DNA from: JAJFUG01 sp964473155
GTDB lineage: Bacteria; Gemmatimonadota; Glassbacteria; GWA2-58-10
Direction: 5' to 3'
Assembly: GCA_964473155.1 (NCBI GenBank)
Contig: CAYYNT010000012.1
Coordinates: forward strand, 14,906-78,905
Length of the DNA: 64,000 nucleotides
In this document: in pieces, positions 42,110 through 50,617 of the stretch
How positions within the stretch are numbered: position 1 is the stretch's first letter
Layout: each line of letters begins with the position of its first letter
The notes under the pieces: generated by a model
What the model was told of the DNA's origin: nothing
Databases searched by the model: none
The model's input: only the letters and a program-made list of their open reading frames with translations
Position numbers and translations under genes: made by a program

Positions 42110-42845
42110 CGCCTCCGCCCGGCTGCAAAAGCGCTTTCATCTCGCGCACGGCGCGCTCCATTCCAACCAGCACCGCGCGGCTGATAATCGAATGCCCGAT
42201 ATTCACCTCTTCCAGCGGCTTCATTTTCAGGACCGGACCGATGTTCCAATAGGTGAGGCCATGCCCGGCATAAACCGCCAGTCCGCGCGAGGCGGCAATG
42301 TCGCCCGCCTTGATGAGCTTTTCCAGCTCGCGGGCTGCCGCCATATCGCCCTGGGCGTTGGCATAAGCCCCGGTGTGGAACTCGACCGCATCCGCCCCGA
42401 CCGCGGCGGAAAGCTCGGTGACTTTCTTTTCCGGGTCGATAAACAGGCTCACCCTGATCCCGGCCGATTTAAGACGGGAAATGACATCTGCCAGCCTGGC
42501 CCGGTGCTTTGCAACATCCAGACCGCCCTCGGTGGTCACCTCCTGCCGTTTTTCCGGTACGAGCGTGGCCTGGTCGGGCCGCAGCGCCAGGGCGATAGAG
42601 GTTATTTCCTCACTGGCCCCCATCTCCAGGTTGAGGCGGGTGCGCACGGTCCGGCGCAGGACCTCCACATCGCGGTCCTGGATATGACGGCGGTCCTCGC
42701 GCAGATGCACGGTGATCTGGTCCGCGCCGGCCAGCTCGGCCAGGGCCGCGGCCCAGACCGGGTCAGGCTCCACCGTGCGGCGGGCCTGACGCAGCGTGGC
42801 CACGTGGTCAACGTTCACGCCCAGTCTAATCAATTTCACCTCCAT
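42096..42845 (-). CDS. pdxJ: Pyridoxine 5'-phosphate synthase
   Basis: Last step of the DXP-dependent vitamin B6 route: condenses 1-deoxy-xylulose phosphate with 3-amino-1-hydroxyacetone phosphate. The 249-residue TIM barrel has the N-terminal LGVNVDHVATLRQARRT, QITVHLREDRRHI, NLEMGASEEI and C-terminal HGLTYWNIGPV and EVNIGHSIISRAV, all family signatures. It overlaps hflX upstream by about 20 bp and yqeK downstream by 14 bp. Confidence 0.97.
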   Translation of the reverse strand: MEVKLIRLGVNVDHVATLRQARRTVEPDPVWAAALAELAGADQITVHLREDRRHIQDRDVEVLRRTVRTRLNLEMGASEEITSIALALRPDQATLVPEKRQEVTTEGGLDVAKHRARLADVISRLKSAGIRVSLFIDPEKKVTELSAAVGADAVEFHTGAYANAQGDMAAARELEKLIKAGDIAASRGLAVYAGHGLTYWNIGPVLKMKPLEEVNIGHSIISRAVLVGMERAVREMKALLQPGGGDGTV

Positions 42846-44127
42846 GGTAGGTGATACGGCGATAATGGGGCGTGTCCCCCAGCAATCTCTGAATCATCGC
42901 CCGGCGCATGCGCACGCGCAGGATTGTCCGGCTCTCCGTGTGGCGCCGCTCCAGGACATGCCCCTGCTCGTGAAGGCTGGCGGCCAGACGGCCCTCATCC
43001 GGCTCAAGGTCTATCGAGAACTCGGCCTCCTGGCGCTCGGCTATTTCGAGCAGCTTCTCGCGCAGACGGCGCACGCCGCTCTCACCGCGCGCCGCCGAGC
43101 TGAAAACGGCCCCCGGATGGCTTTCCGCGATTTCGAACACGGTGTGGCGCTCGGCCACGCGATCCACCTTGTTGAAAACAAGCGTGCGCTCGATCTCGCC
43201 CGCGCCGATCTGGCCGAGCACCTTGTTCACGACCTCGATGCGCTCCCCGAAGTGCGGATTCGAGACATCCACCACCACCAGGAGATGGTCCGCCTCGGCC
43301 ACCTCATGCAGCGTGGCCTTGAAGGAAGCCACAAGGTGATGCGGCAGATGGTTGATAAACCCCACGGTGTCGGTGAGCAGCGCCTCCCGCCCGCCGTCCA
43401 GGCTGACCCGCCGGGTGGTGGTGTCCAGGGTCGAGAAAAGCTGATCTTTCACCAGGACCTCCGCGCCGGAGAGGACGCGCAGGAGCGAGGACTTGCCCGC
43501 ATTGGTGTAGCCGACCAGGGCCAGGTTGAAGGTGTCCTCGCGGGCGTTGCGGCGGACAGCGTGCTGTTTCTCGATCCGTTCGAGCTTGTGCTTCAGGTCG
43601 GCGATCTTGCGCTGGATTATCCGGCGGTCGGTTTCAAGCTGGGTTTCGCCCGGCCCGCGCAGCCCTATTCCACCGCGGATGCGCGACAGGTGAACCCACA
43701 TCCTTTTGAGTCGCGGCAGAAGGTATTCGAGCTGGGCCAGCTCGACTTGAAGGCGGGCCTCAACCGTGCGGGCGTTGCGGGCGAAAATATCCAGGATCAG
43801 CTCCGAGCGGTCGAGGACCTGGACCTCGAATATGTCCTCCAGGTTTCGCGCCTGACTGGGCGAGAGATCGTCATCGAAAATGGCGATATCGGCGCCGTGC
43901 TGCTCGATCCTGTCTCTTATTTCCTCGGCCTTGCCGCGGCCGATATATGTGGTAGGGTCGATCCCGCGGAAACGCTGGGTCACCCGCGCCATTACCTCGG
44001 CTCCGGCGGTGTCGGCAAGACGTTCCAGCTCTTCGAGCGGGCTGTCGCCCCACAGGTGGCTGTCCGCCCGCTCCATGCCGAAAAGCACCGCTTTCTGCGG
44101 AGTCTGGCTGATTTCAATCATGCTCAA
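42826..44127 (-). CDS. hflX: Ribosome-associated GTPase HflX
   Basis: A GTPase that splits or rescues stalled ribosomes, notably after heat or antibiotics. The 433 residues comprise an N-terminal HflX domain with the glycine-rich RGGIGLRGPGETQLETDRR, then the G domain: G1 GYTNAGKSSLL, G3 DTVGFINHLP and G4 NKVD. It overlaps the upstream ABC-F gene by 14 bp. With the ABC-F ATPase upstream, this pairs two ribosome-acting proteins in one transcript. Confidence 0.96.
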   Translation of the reverse strand: MSMIEISQTPQKAVLFGMERADSHLWGDSPLEELERLADTAGAEVMARVTQRFRGIDPTTYIGRGKAEEIRDRIEQHGADIAIFDDDLSPSQARNLEDIFEVQVLDRSELILDIFARNARTVEARLQVELAQLEYLLPRLKRMWVHLSRIRGGIGLRGPGETQLETDRRIIQRKIADLKHKLERIEKQHAVRRNAREDTFNLALVGYTNAGKSSLLRVLSGAEVLVKDQLFSTLDTTTRRVSLDGGREALLTDTVGFINHLPHHLVASFKATLHEVAEADHLLVVVDVSNPHFGERIEVVNKVLGQIGAGEIERTLVFNKVDRVAERHTVFEIAESHPGAVFSSAARGESGVRRLREKLLEIAERQEAEFSIDLEPDEGRLAASLHEQGHVLERRHTESRTILRVRMRRAMIQRLLGDTPHYRRITYHGGEID

Positions 44128-46066
44128 GTAGCTGTTCCCACTCCCCGTAAGCTTTGTCTATCGCTTCCCTGATCGTATCCATCTCGGCGACCAGCCGGGT
44201 GGCAAGGCCGTCCTGACGGTATGTTTCAGGGTCGCTCAACCGCCGTTCCAGGTCTTTCCTGCTGTCTTCCAGGGCGGCGATTTCATTCTCCAGTTTATCC
44301 CTTCGCTCCCGTATTTTTTGCAGAGCGTTTTTGCTGAGCGCGGGTCTGGATGAGGCCAGCTCCTGTTTCGGCGGCTCCTGCTGACGCTGGGCAGTCTGCG
44401 GTTTCGTCGCCGCCGGGACAGCGCCGGACAGGGCTTTCTCCATCTCATCGCGCTTCAGCTTATAATAAGAATAATCCCCGTCGTATTCAACTGTTTTATC
44501 TCCGCCCCCGCCGGTCCTGGCCCCGGAGACAAATTCGAGAATGCGCGTGGCCAGCCCGGCCAGAAGGCCTCGGTCGTGGGTTATCATGACCAGTGTGCCG
44601 GGGAACTCGGCCAGGGCCTCCTGCAAGGCCTCGCGGCTGTATATGTCCAGGTGGTTGGTCGGCTCGTCCAGCAGAAGGAGGTTGGCGCGGGAGTAAATCA
44701 GCCCGGCTAACACCAGACGGCGGAACTCGCCCTCGCTGAGCGAGGAGACGCTCTGTTCCACCTGTTCCCCCCGGAACAGGAAACGGGCCAGATAACCGCG
44801 CAACTGTCCCAGAGTCAGGTCCGGGGCATGAGCGGACATGTAGTCAAGCACGCGGCGGTTGTCGGCGGGGCGTTCCACGTGCTGGGGCAGGCAGGCCAGG
44901 CTGACATCCTTGCCCCAGTTCAGCCTCCCGGCATCCGGGGCCAGCTTGCCCGCCAGCACCTGGAGCAGTGTGGACTTGCCGGTGCCGTTGTCGCCGATCA
45001 CCGCCAGGCTGTCGCCGCGCATCAGGGTCAGGTCCAGCCCGTCGAACACCGGCTCGCGCCCGTCCCAGCTTTTGACCAGCCCTTTGGCCTCCAGGACCAG
45101 CGAGCCGGACTGGTCTGCCACCTGTATCTCCCAGCGCGGGGCGCTTCGTCCCCGGCGGACATCCGGCGGCGGCTCCATGCGGTTCAGCATCTTGCGCCGG
45201 CTCTGGGCCTGACGGCTTTTCTGGCCGTAGATGTTGCGCCGGATATAATCCTCCAGCTTTTCCACCTTGCGCTCGTAGTTGGCCAGGGTGCGCTCGGCGC
45301 GCTCGGCCTCGGCCGCCGCCCATTCGGCGTAGGCGTCGTAATTGCCGTTGTACAGCGTCACCTTGCGGTCCAGAATCTCGATTGTCCGCGTGGTGACGTT
45401 GTTCAGGAAAGCCCGGTCGTGCGAGATCACGACCACTGTCGAGCGGGTTTCGGCCAGAAATCCCTCGAGGAATTCTATGGCCCGCAGGTCCAGGTGGTTG
45501 GTCGGTTCATCCAGGAACAGGATGTCCGGCTCGGCCAGAAGGCAGCGGGCCAGGGCCAGACGGCTGCGCTGGCCGCCGGAAAGGCTGTCTACGCGCTGGG
45601 TGAAAGTCTCCTCGCCCAGTCCAAGCCCCACCAGTATTTTTTCAGCCCGCGCGCGCAGGCTGTAGCCCTCCAGGCGCTCGAAACGCTCGAGCATCGAGCC
45701 GTAGCGGTGCAGCTCATCCTCGTCCGGGGTTTCGCCCCGCTCGAGACGGGCCTGGAATTCGGCTATCCGGTGCTCCAGCTCGCGCACCTCCCCTGCGGAG
45801 GCGATAAGCTCCTCCAGCACACCGCGTCCAGAGGACGTGCTTATCTCCTGCTCCATGTAGCGCAAGCTAAGGTTCTTGTCACTGTGCACCTGTCCGCTAT
45901 CCGGAGCGTCCAGCCCGGCCAGGATGCGGCAGAACGTGGTCTTGCCCGCGCCGTTCGGGCCGACCACTCCGATTCGGTCCCCGGCGCGGATTATCCCGGT
46001 CACCGGCTCGAACACCGTATGCCCGCCGAAACTGCGGCATATATCGACAAAACTGATCAGAGTCAC
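44114..46066 (-). CDS. ABC-F family ATP-binding protein
   Basis: A soluble tandem ABC ATPase of 650 residues without membrane segments; ABC-F proteins act on ribosomes. First cassette: Walker A GPNGAGKTTFC, signature LSGGQRSRLALA and FLDEPTNHLDL. Second: GDNGTGKSTLL, a slightly altered signature LSEGEFRRLVLAG and LLDEPTNHLDIYSREA. An arm/linker (about 240-310) and a C-terminal coiled coil (about 575-645, LQKIRERRDKLENEIAALE) are typical of the Uup/YdiF-like branch. It starts in a 4-bp overlap with rarA. Confidence 0.95.
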   Translation of the reverse strand: MTLISFVDICRSFGGHTVFEPVTGIIRAGDRIGVVGPNGAGKTTFCRILAGLDAPDSGQVHSDKNLSLRYMEQEISTSSGRGVLEELIASAGEVRELEHRIAEFQARLERGETPDEDELHRYGSMLERFERLEGYSLRARAEKILVGLGLGEETFTQRVDSLSGGQRSRLALARCLLAEPDILFLDEPTNHLDLRAIEFLEGFLAETRSTVVVISHDRAFLNNVTTRTIEILDRKVTLYNGNYDAYAEWAAAEAERAERTLANYERKVEKLEDYIRRNIYGQKSRQAQSRRKMLNRMEPPPDVRRGRSAPRWEIQVADQSGSLVLEAKGLVKSWDGREPVFDGLDLTLMRGDSLAVIGDNGTGKSTLLQVLAGKLAPDAGRLNWGKDVSLACLPQHVERPADNRRVLDYMSAHAPDLTLGQLRGYLARFLFRGEQVEQSVSSLSEGEFRRLVLAGLIYSRANLLLLDEPTNHLDIYSREALQEALAEFPGTLVMITHDRGLLAGLATRILEFVSGARTGGGGDKTVEYDGDYSYYKLKRDEMEKALSGAVPAATKPQTAQRQQEPPKQELASSRPALSKNALQKIRERRDKLENEIAALEDSRKDLERRLSDPETYRQDGLATRLVAEMDTIREAIDKAYGEWEQLLEHD

Positions 46067-47487
46067 TGGCTGTTCTCCCCGGTCTTTTCTTCGGCTTTAT
46101 CCGTCCCGGCTGTCGTTTCTTCAGGTGTCGTACCGGCGTCCGGTTGCCCGGAATGGCGGCGGTACCACTCAAGACGGCGGGCAAGCTCCTTTTCCTGTCC
46201 CAGCGAGGTCGGCTCATAGAAACGAAGATGTTCCAGGCCGTCCGGAAAATACTGCTGGGCCGTGAAATGGTACGGAAAATCATGCGGGTACTTGTACCGT
46301 TTCCCATAGCCCAGGGCTTTCATCAGGGCGGTGGGTGCGTTGCGCAGATGAAGAGGCACAGGGGCGCTCAGATGCTCGCGCGCCGCGTCCTGCGCCTTAT
46401 GCAGGGCCAGGTAGCTGGCGTTGCTCTTGGGTGCGCAGGCCAGGTAGGTGACCGCCTGGCTCATCGGGATAGCCCCCTCGGGCAGGCCGATCACGCTGAC
46501 CGCCTTGTGCGCGGCCACGGCCAGTTGAAGCGCCTGGGGGTCGGCATTCCCGATGTCCTCCGAGGCGAAGATTATCATCCTTCTCAGTATGAAAAGCGGG
46601 TCCTCTCCGGCCTCAAGCATCCGGGCCATGTAGTACAGGGCGGCATCCGGGTTGGAGCCGCGCAGGCTCTTGATGAACGCCGAGATGACATCGTAATGCT
46701 GTTCACCCTGACGGTCATACTGGAGCATGCTGCGTTGCAGGGCCTGGGAGATTATCTCTTTCGTGATGATCCTGTCGCCCGCGCCGCCGCTTTCCATGAA
46801 AGCCGCCGCCAGGTCGAGCGCCGAAAGCGCCACCCTCGCATCGCCATCCGAGGCGGCGAGCAGGAATTCGCGCGCCTCAGGCTCTATCTTAAGCTCCAGC
46901 CTGCCCAGTCCGCGCTCGCTGTCGCCAAGTGTGCGGTCCACTATCCGTCCCAGGTGCTCAGCTTCCAGACGCTTGAGCACGAACACTTTGACCCGGCTGA
47001 GCAGGGCGCTGTTGACCTCGAACGAGGGGTTCTCGGTGGTCGCTCCGATCAGGGTGATTATGCCGTTTTCCACGTGCGGCAGAAGAGCGTCCTGCTGGGC
47101 CTTGTTGAAACGGTGGATTTCGTCCAGGAAAAGGATCGTGCGCCGGCGGTGAAGACGCAAACGTTCGGCGGCCTCGGCCACGGCCTGCTTGATCTGAGCC
47201 ACGCCGCAGGTGACCGCGCTGTAGTGCTCGAACGCCGAGCCGGTCTGCCCGGCGATTATCCCGGCCAGAGTGGTCTTGCCGCTGCCCGGCGGCCCCCAGA
47301 ATATCATTGAACGGATGCGGTCGCTCTCGATCATCCTGCGCAGCACGCTTTCAGGACCGAGGATGTGCTCCTGTCCCTCGAACTCGTCCAGGGTGCGCGG
47401 GCGCATCCGCTCCGCCAGGGGAGACACGCGCCCGTCGCCCAGCTCATCCGGCAGCCCGAAAATGTCCTGTTCTTTTTTACGTCCCAT
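46063..47487 (-). CDS. rarA: Replication-associated recombination protein A
   Basis: A RarA/MgsA/WRNIP1-type AAA+ ATPase acting at stalled replication forks. The 474 residues have N-terminal MRPRTLDEFEGQEHIL, Walker A GPPGSGKTTLA, Walker B FLDEIHRFNKAQQDALLPHVE, sensor 1 GATTENPSFEVNSALLSR and C-terminal YLACAPKSNASYLALHKA, DFPYHFTAQQYFPDGL. The last about 30 residues are a polar tail (TTPEETTAGTDKAEEKT). First gene of the minus-strand run rarA-abcF-hflX-pdxJ-yqeK-lytR_C-rbsK. Confidence 0.96.
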   Translation of the reverse strand: MGRKKEQDIFGLPDELGDGRVSPLAERMRPRTLDEFEGQEHILGPESVLRRMIESDRIRSMIFWGPPGSGKTTLAGIIAGQTGSAFEHYSAVTCGVAQIKQAVAEAAERLRLHRRRTILFLDEIHRFNKAQQDALLPHVENGIITLIGATTENPSFEVNSALLSRVKVFVLKRLEAEHLGRIVDRTLGDSERGLGRLELKIEPEAREFLLAASDGDARVALSALDLAAAFMESGGAGDRIITKEIISQALQRSMLQYDRQGEQHYDVISAFIKSLRGSNPDAALYYMARMLEAGEDPLFILRRMIIFASEDIGNADPQALQLAVAAHKAVSVIGLPEGAIPMSQAVTYLACAPKSNASYLALHKAQDAAREHLSAPVPLHLRNAPTALMKALGYGKRYKYPHDFPYHFTAQQYFPDGLEHLRFYEPTSLGQEKELARRLEWYRRHSGQPDAGTTPEETTAGTDKAEEKTGENSQ

Positions 47488-47636
47488 CCCTGACTGCCTT
47501 TCCGGGGCGGGTGAGTGGACAAAAGCGGCGGACTGTCTTAAGTTTGGTTTAAGCGCCGCAGGCGGAAATATACAACCGTAGAGGCGTCTTTTTCAAGACA
47601 GTCCACCCGGAAGGGGCGCGCAAACCGGAGAAAAGG

Positions 47637-48092
47637 ATGATCGAGAAGGGTCAATTACCGCACGGAATGGCTGTCCTGGGCCTGGGTGTGGACATGGTCG
47701 AGATCGAACGTGTTCGCTCGGCCATGGAGGGACGGGCCGGGGAACGTTTCGAGAGACGGGTGTTCACCCCGGAGGAGAGCGCCTACTGCCGCTCCAAGGC
47801 CGACCCGTACCCGCATTTCGCGGCCCGGTTCGCGGCCAAGGAGGCGGTGATGAAAGCGTTCGGCACGGGCTGGACCGCACAGGTCAACTGGACCGGGATA
47901 GAGGTGCGGCACGGCGAGCGCGGCAGGCCGCTGCTGAAGCTTAACGCCCCGACAGACGAATTCGCCCGCACTTTCGGCCTGGCCGAGGCGCATATCTCGC
48001 TCAGCCACGACCGGGGGCGGGCGGTGGCTGTGGCCTTGATCCTGGGTGAAAGACCGGATAAAAAAATGGAAGAAAAAGACACTCCGGTCTGA
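47637..48092 (+). CDS. acpS: Holo-[acyl-carrier-protein] synthase
   Basis: Attaches 4'-phosphopantetheine from CoA to acyl carrier protein. The 151 residues contain the family motifs GLGVDMVEIERVRSA, with the metal Asp, and FAAKEAVMKAFGTG, with Glu and Lys. C-terminal HISLSHDRGRAVAVALI is also typical. The N-terminus is about 10 residues longer than usual; ATG at 47667 is an alternative start. It is divergent from the rarA operon across a 149-bp gap. Confidence 0.94.
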   Translation: MIEKGQLPHGMAVLGLGVDMVEIERVRSAMEGRAGERFERRVFTPEESAYCRSKADPYPHFAARFAAKEAVMKAFGTGWTAQVNWTGIEVRHGERGRPLLKLNAPTDEFARTFGLAEAHISLSHDRGRAVAVALILGERPDKKMEEKDTPV

Positions 48093-48242
48093 TGGTCGAT
48101 GCGGGTGTGATCTTGTTATCAGGCCGCCGGACGAATTTGATGTAATCTGTTTTTGGGTTTATTGAACGCTTTGCAAAATAAATAAATATATTATCAATAT
48201 AAAGTCAATTCTGAAGCCGTGAATTTGCGGTTGGAGGCTGGA

Positions 48243-50465
48243 ATGGGATTCGGCGGAGTGGTGTTTCAGTCCGGAGCGGAACTGCCGGTGCGCACCGCGG
48301 CCCGGGAATTATCCACGGCAACCGGAGCAGAGATTGTCGAACGCCAGACAGTCCAGGGTCCCTCACGCAATGAAATATTGTTGCTTGCCGGGGCGGAGGC
48401 GCTGAACCATCCCGCTGTGAAGTCATTGAGCGCCGGGAAGGATGTCTCTGGCGAGTGGGAAGCCGTGGCCGGAGTAAACGGCGGGCTGGTAATCGCCGGG
48501 AACTCTCCGCGCAGCCTCTGCCGGGCGGCGTTGGGCTGGATCGCCAACCCGGAGCGCGAGACCGGACGGTTCTCGACTTTCCGGTTCAACGAGCGTCTCA
48601 CCATGTGGGATGTTACACTCAACCAGTGGTACCGGATGACCGAAGGATTCGACCGTAAACAACATATCCGCGAGCTGGCCCGCATGGGACATACGGCAAT
48701 CGAAATCAACCGCTATGCGGACAGCGGTGGATGGCACGTGCGCAACCGCGAGTTCCCGAATGATTCATATGCCTGGTACGTCAGCTACGCCCCGGCCCTG
48801 GATGCGTTCGTGGAAAGCTCGCTCACCGCCGGGCTTTATCCAGCCGATGAATTGGAGCGCAACCTGGCCGACCTGGCCGGGGCGGCGGAAACAGCCCGCT
48901 CCTATGGCATGGCGTGCGGGTTTGTCTGCTACGAGCCGCGCTGCGTGAACGAGGCGATCTTCAAAAAATATCCGCAGCTTCGCGGCTCGCGCACCGATCA
49001 CCCCGGCCGGAGCCTTCAGCCGCGCTACGCCCTGGATATCGCCAATCCTCTCGTGCTGGAACACTATGCCGAAATGCTCACCCGTCTGATGCAGACAGTG
49101 CCGGACCTTCGTTATCTGGTTTTCTGGACCGGGGACAGCGGCTCGGGCCTGCCGTTCATGGACGGCCTGTATTTCGGGCCGAACGGAAGCTGGCTGGCCC
49201 GGTCAAAGCCGCTGGAGCAGATGGCGGCGGAATTCTCGGGAACGCTGGCGGAGGCCGGGCGGAAGATCAATCCCCGGTTCGAGGTCTTGATGGAAATCGG
49301 CTGGGAATACAAGGAAGAGGAATGGAAAAAGATCATCCCGGCGCTGCCCGAGGGAGTGACTGTCACCCACCCGCTTACCGGAGACGCCGCGGGCATTCTC
49401 TGCGGGACCGACCCCTCCTCCGGCGCAGGCGCTTACCTTCCGTTCGACCGCGCCCACGGCAAGGAACCCTGCGGCGAATGCGTGATTTCCTCCTGGTGGG
49501 ACCTGGAGCCTGTGTTCGGCATCCAGTTCCCCTGGCTGGTGCGCGAAAAATTCGCCAGTCTTGAAACCTTGGGGCTGAAAAGTTTTTTCACCCGCGGCGG
49601 AATCTATTCGCCTCCGCAGTGCCCTTATTCAGTAAACCACGATGTCTACGCCGAGCTGATCCGGGTGCGCGAGATACCGGATTTCCACCAGTTCCTGTTC
49701 TCCCGCGCCTTAGGCTGGTGCGAGGGCGACAAGCGCGCCGCCGGTCTTCTGGTGGATGCCTGGCAGAGCGGGGAGCAGGCCCTGCGTGACTGGCCCTCAA
49801 CCAACTGGTACCATAGCGGGCCCTCCGCCACCCAGGGACGCTGGATCACCCGTCCGCTGGTCCCGGATTTCTCGAAGCTGGAGAAGTCCGAACTGGCGGC
49901 TTTTGAGCGCTCGGTGTTCACCCTGGAATGGGATATCGCCCGTCAGAACCTGGCTTTCGAGGGCGGTATCCGCATGTACACGGAGGAGCGGATGGAGAAC
50001 GCCGTGCAGGGCTACGACCGCCGCATGCTGCCCAAGCTGGAGCTGACCCTGGGCATCCTGAACAAGGCGTACTCACAGAAGAAGCTCAAAGCCGTGGAGG
50101 ACCAGCGCGACCGGTATCACGGCCTTCTGCTTCTGATGCGCACCCTGCGCAACAGTTTTGCCGCCCAGGCCGCGATAAACCGCTGGCTTCTGGGGCAGGG
50201 TGATCGGGAGGAGCAAAGAAAAAAACTGGACGAAGCGCTACGGGCCGAGATAGCCAATACCCGCGAATGGATAGCGCTTCTGGAGTCCAGCCGGACTAAT
50301 TTCTTCCACATCTCGGCAGTGGAGGAGACGCCGTTTATCTACAAGACCCCGCTGGAGGACCTTCGCCTGCGACTGGCCGTGATGGAAAAGCATATAAACG
50401 ACCAGCCGGGGCCGGACCTGCCGGAACTGCGGGTGGCTACAGGCGAGAGCACGCTGCGTCGATAA
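48243..50465 (+). CDS. GH67/GH20-like putative glycoside hydrolase, cytoplasmic
   Basis: About 740 residues. The ATG at 48243 is chosen because GGAGG lies 5 nt upstream; the GTG at 48219 lacks a site. Residues about 5-110 look like the beta-alpha domain found before the barrel in GH20 and GH67 enzymes (AARELSTATGAEIVER, GLVIAGNSPRSLCRAALGWI). A TIM-barrel-like region follows with RYLVFWTGDSGSGL and EVLMEIGWEYKEEEW, which supply possible catalytic acids. The C-terminal about 250 residues are helical. No signal peptide is present, so it would act on imported sugars or internal glycans. Exact family and substrate are unassigned. Confidence 0.62.
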   Translation: MGFGGVVFQSGAELPVRTAARELSTATGAEIVERQTVQGPSRNEILLLAGAEALNHPAVKSLSAGKDVSGEWEAVAGVNGGLVIAGNSPRSLCRAALGWIANPERETGRFSTFRFNERLTMWDVTLNQWYRMTEGFDRKQHIRELARMGHTAIEINRYADSGGWHVRNREFPNDSYAWYVSYAPALDAFVESSLTAGLYPADELERNLADLAGAAETARSYGMACGFVCYEPRCVNEAIFKKYPQLRGSRTDHPGRSLQPRYALDIANPLVLEHYAEMLTRLMQTVPDLRYLVFWTGDSGSGLPFMDGLYFGPNGSWLARSKPLEQMAAEFSGTLAEAGRKINPRFEVLMEIGWEYKEEEWKKIIPALPEGVTVTHPLTGDAAGILCGTDPSSGAGAYLPFDRAHGKEPCGECVISSWWDLEPVFGIQFPWLVREKFASLETLGLKSFFTRGGIYSPPQCPYSVNHDVYAELIRVREIPDFHQFLFSRALGWCEGDKRAAGLLVDAWQSGEQALRDWPSTNWYHSGPSATQGRWITRPLVPDFSKLEKSELAAFERSVFTLEWDIARQNLAFEGGIRMYTEERMENAVQGYDRRMLPKLELTLGILNKAYSQKKLKAVEDQRDRYHGLLLLMRTLRNSFAAQAAINRWLLGQGDREEQRKKLDEALRAEIANTREWIALLESSRTNFFHISAVEETPFIYKTPLEDLRLRLAVMEKHINDQPGPDLPELRVATGESTLRR

Positions 50466-50475
50466 AAGATAGTTA

Positions 50476-50553
50476 TCCACGAAGGACACGAAGAGACACG
50501 AATAGAAGAATAAAAAAGCTTTTTACTTTGTGCCCCTTAGTGCCCTTCGTGGA
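50476..50553. repeat. Long imperfect inverted repeat of CACGAAG units
   Basis: The left arm carries about three CACGAAGGA-like units; the right arm ends CCTTCGTGGA. The outer 10 bp pair perfectly (50476-50485 with 50544-50553), and pairing continues with regularly spaced mismatches for nearly 30 bp. It lies between the convergent GH-like gene and fhs and may serve as a transcript end. Similar CACGAAGGA strings are common intergenic repeats in environmental bacteria. Confidence 0.7.
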
Positions 50554-50617
50554 CCAATCTTGAAATCTCGTTATACAGGTTCACGGATCGGACAATGTTG
50601 CCGTAATCCTGATATTC

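Noticed and set aside
44828..46219. 463-codon frame antisense to the ABC-F gene
   Set aside because: Composition-driven; the opposite strand carries intact Walker and signature motifs.
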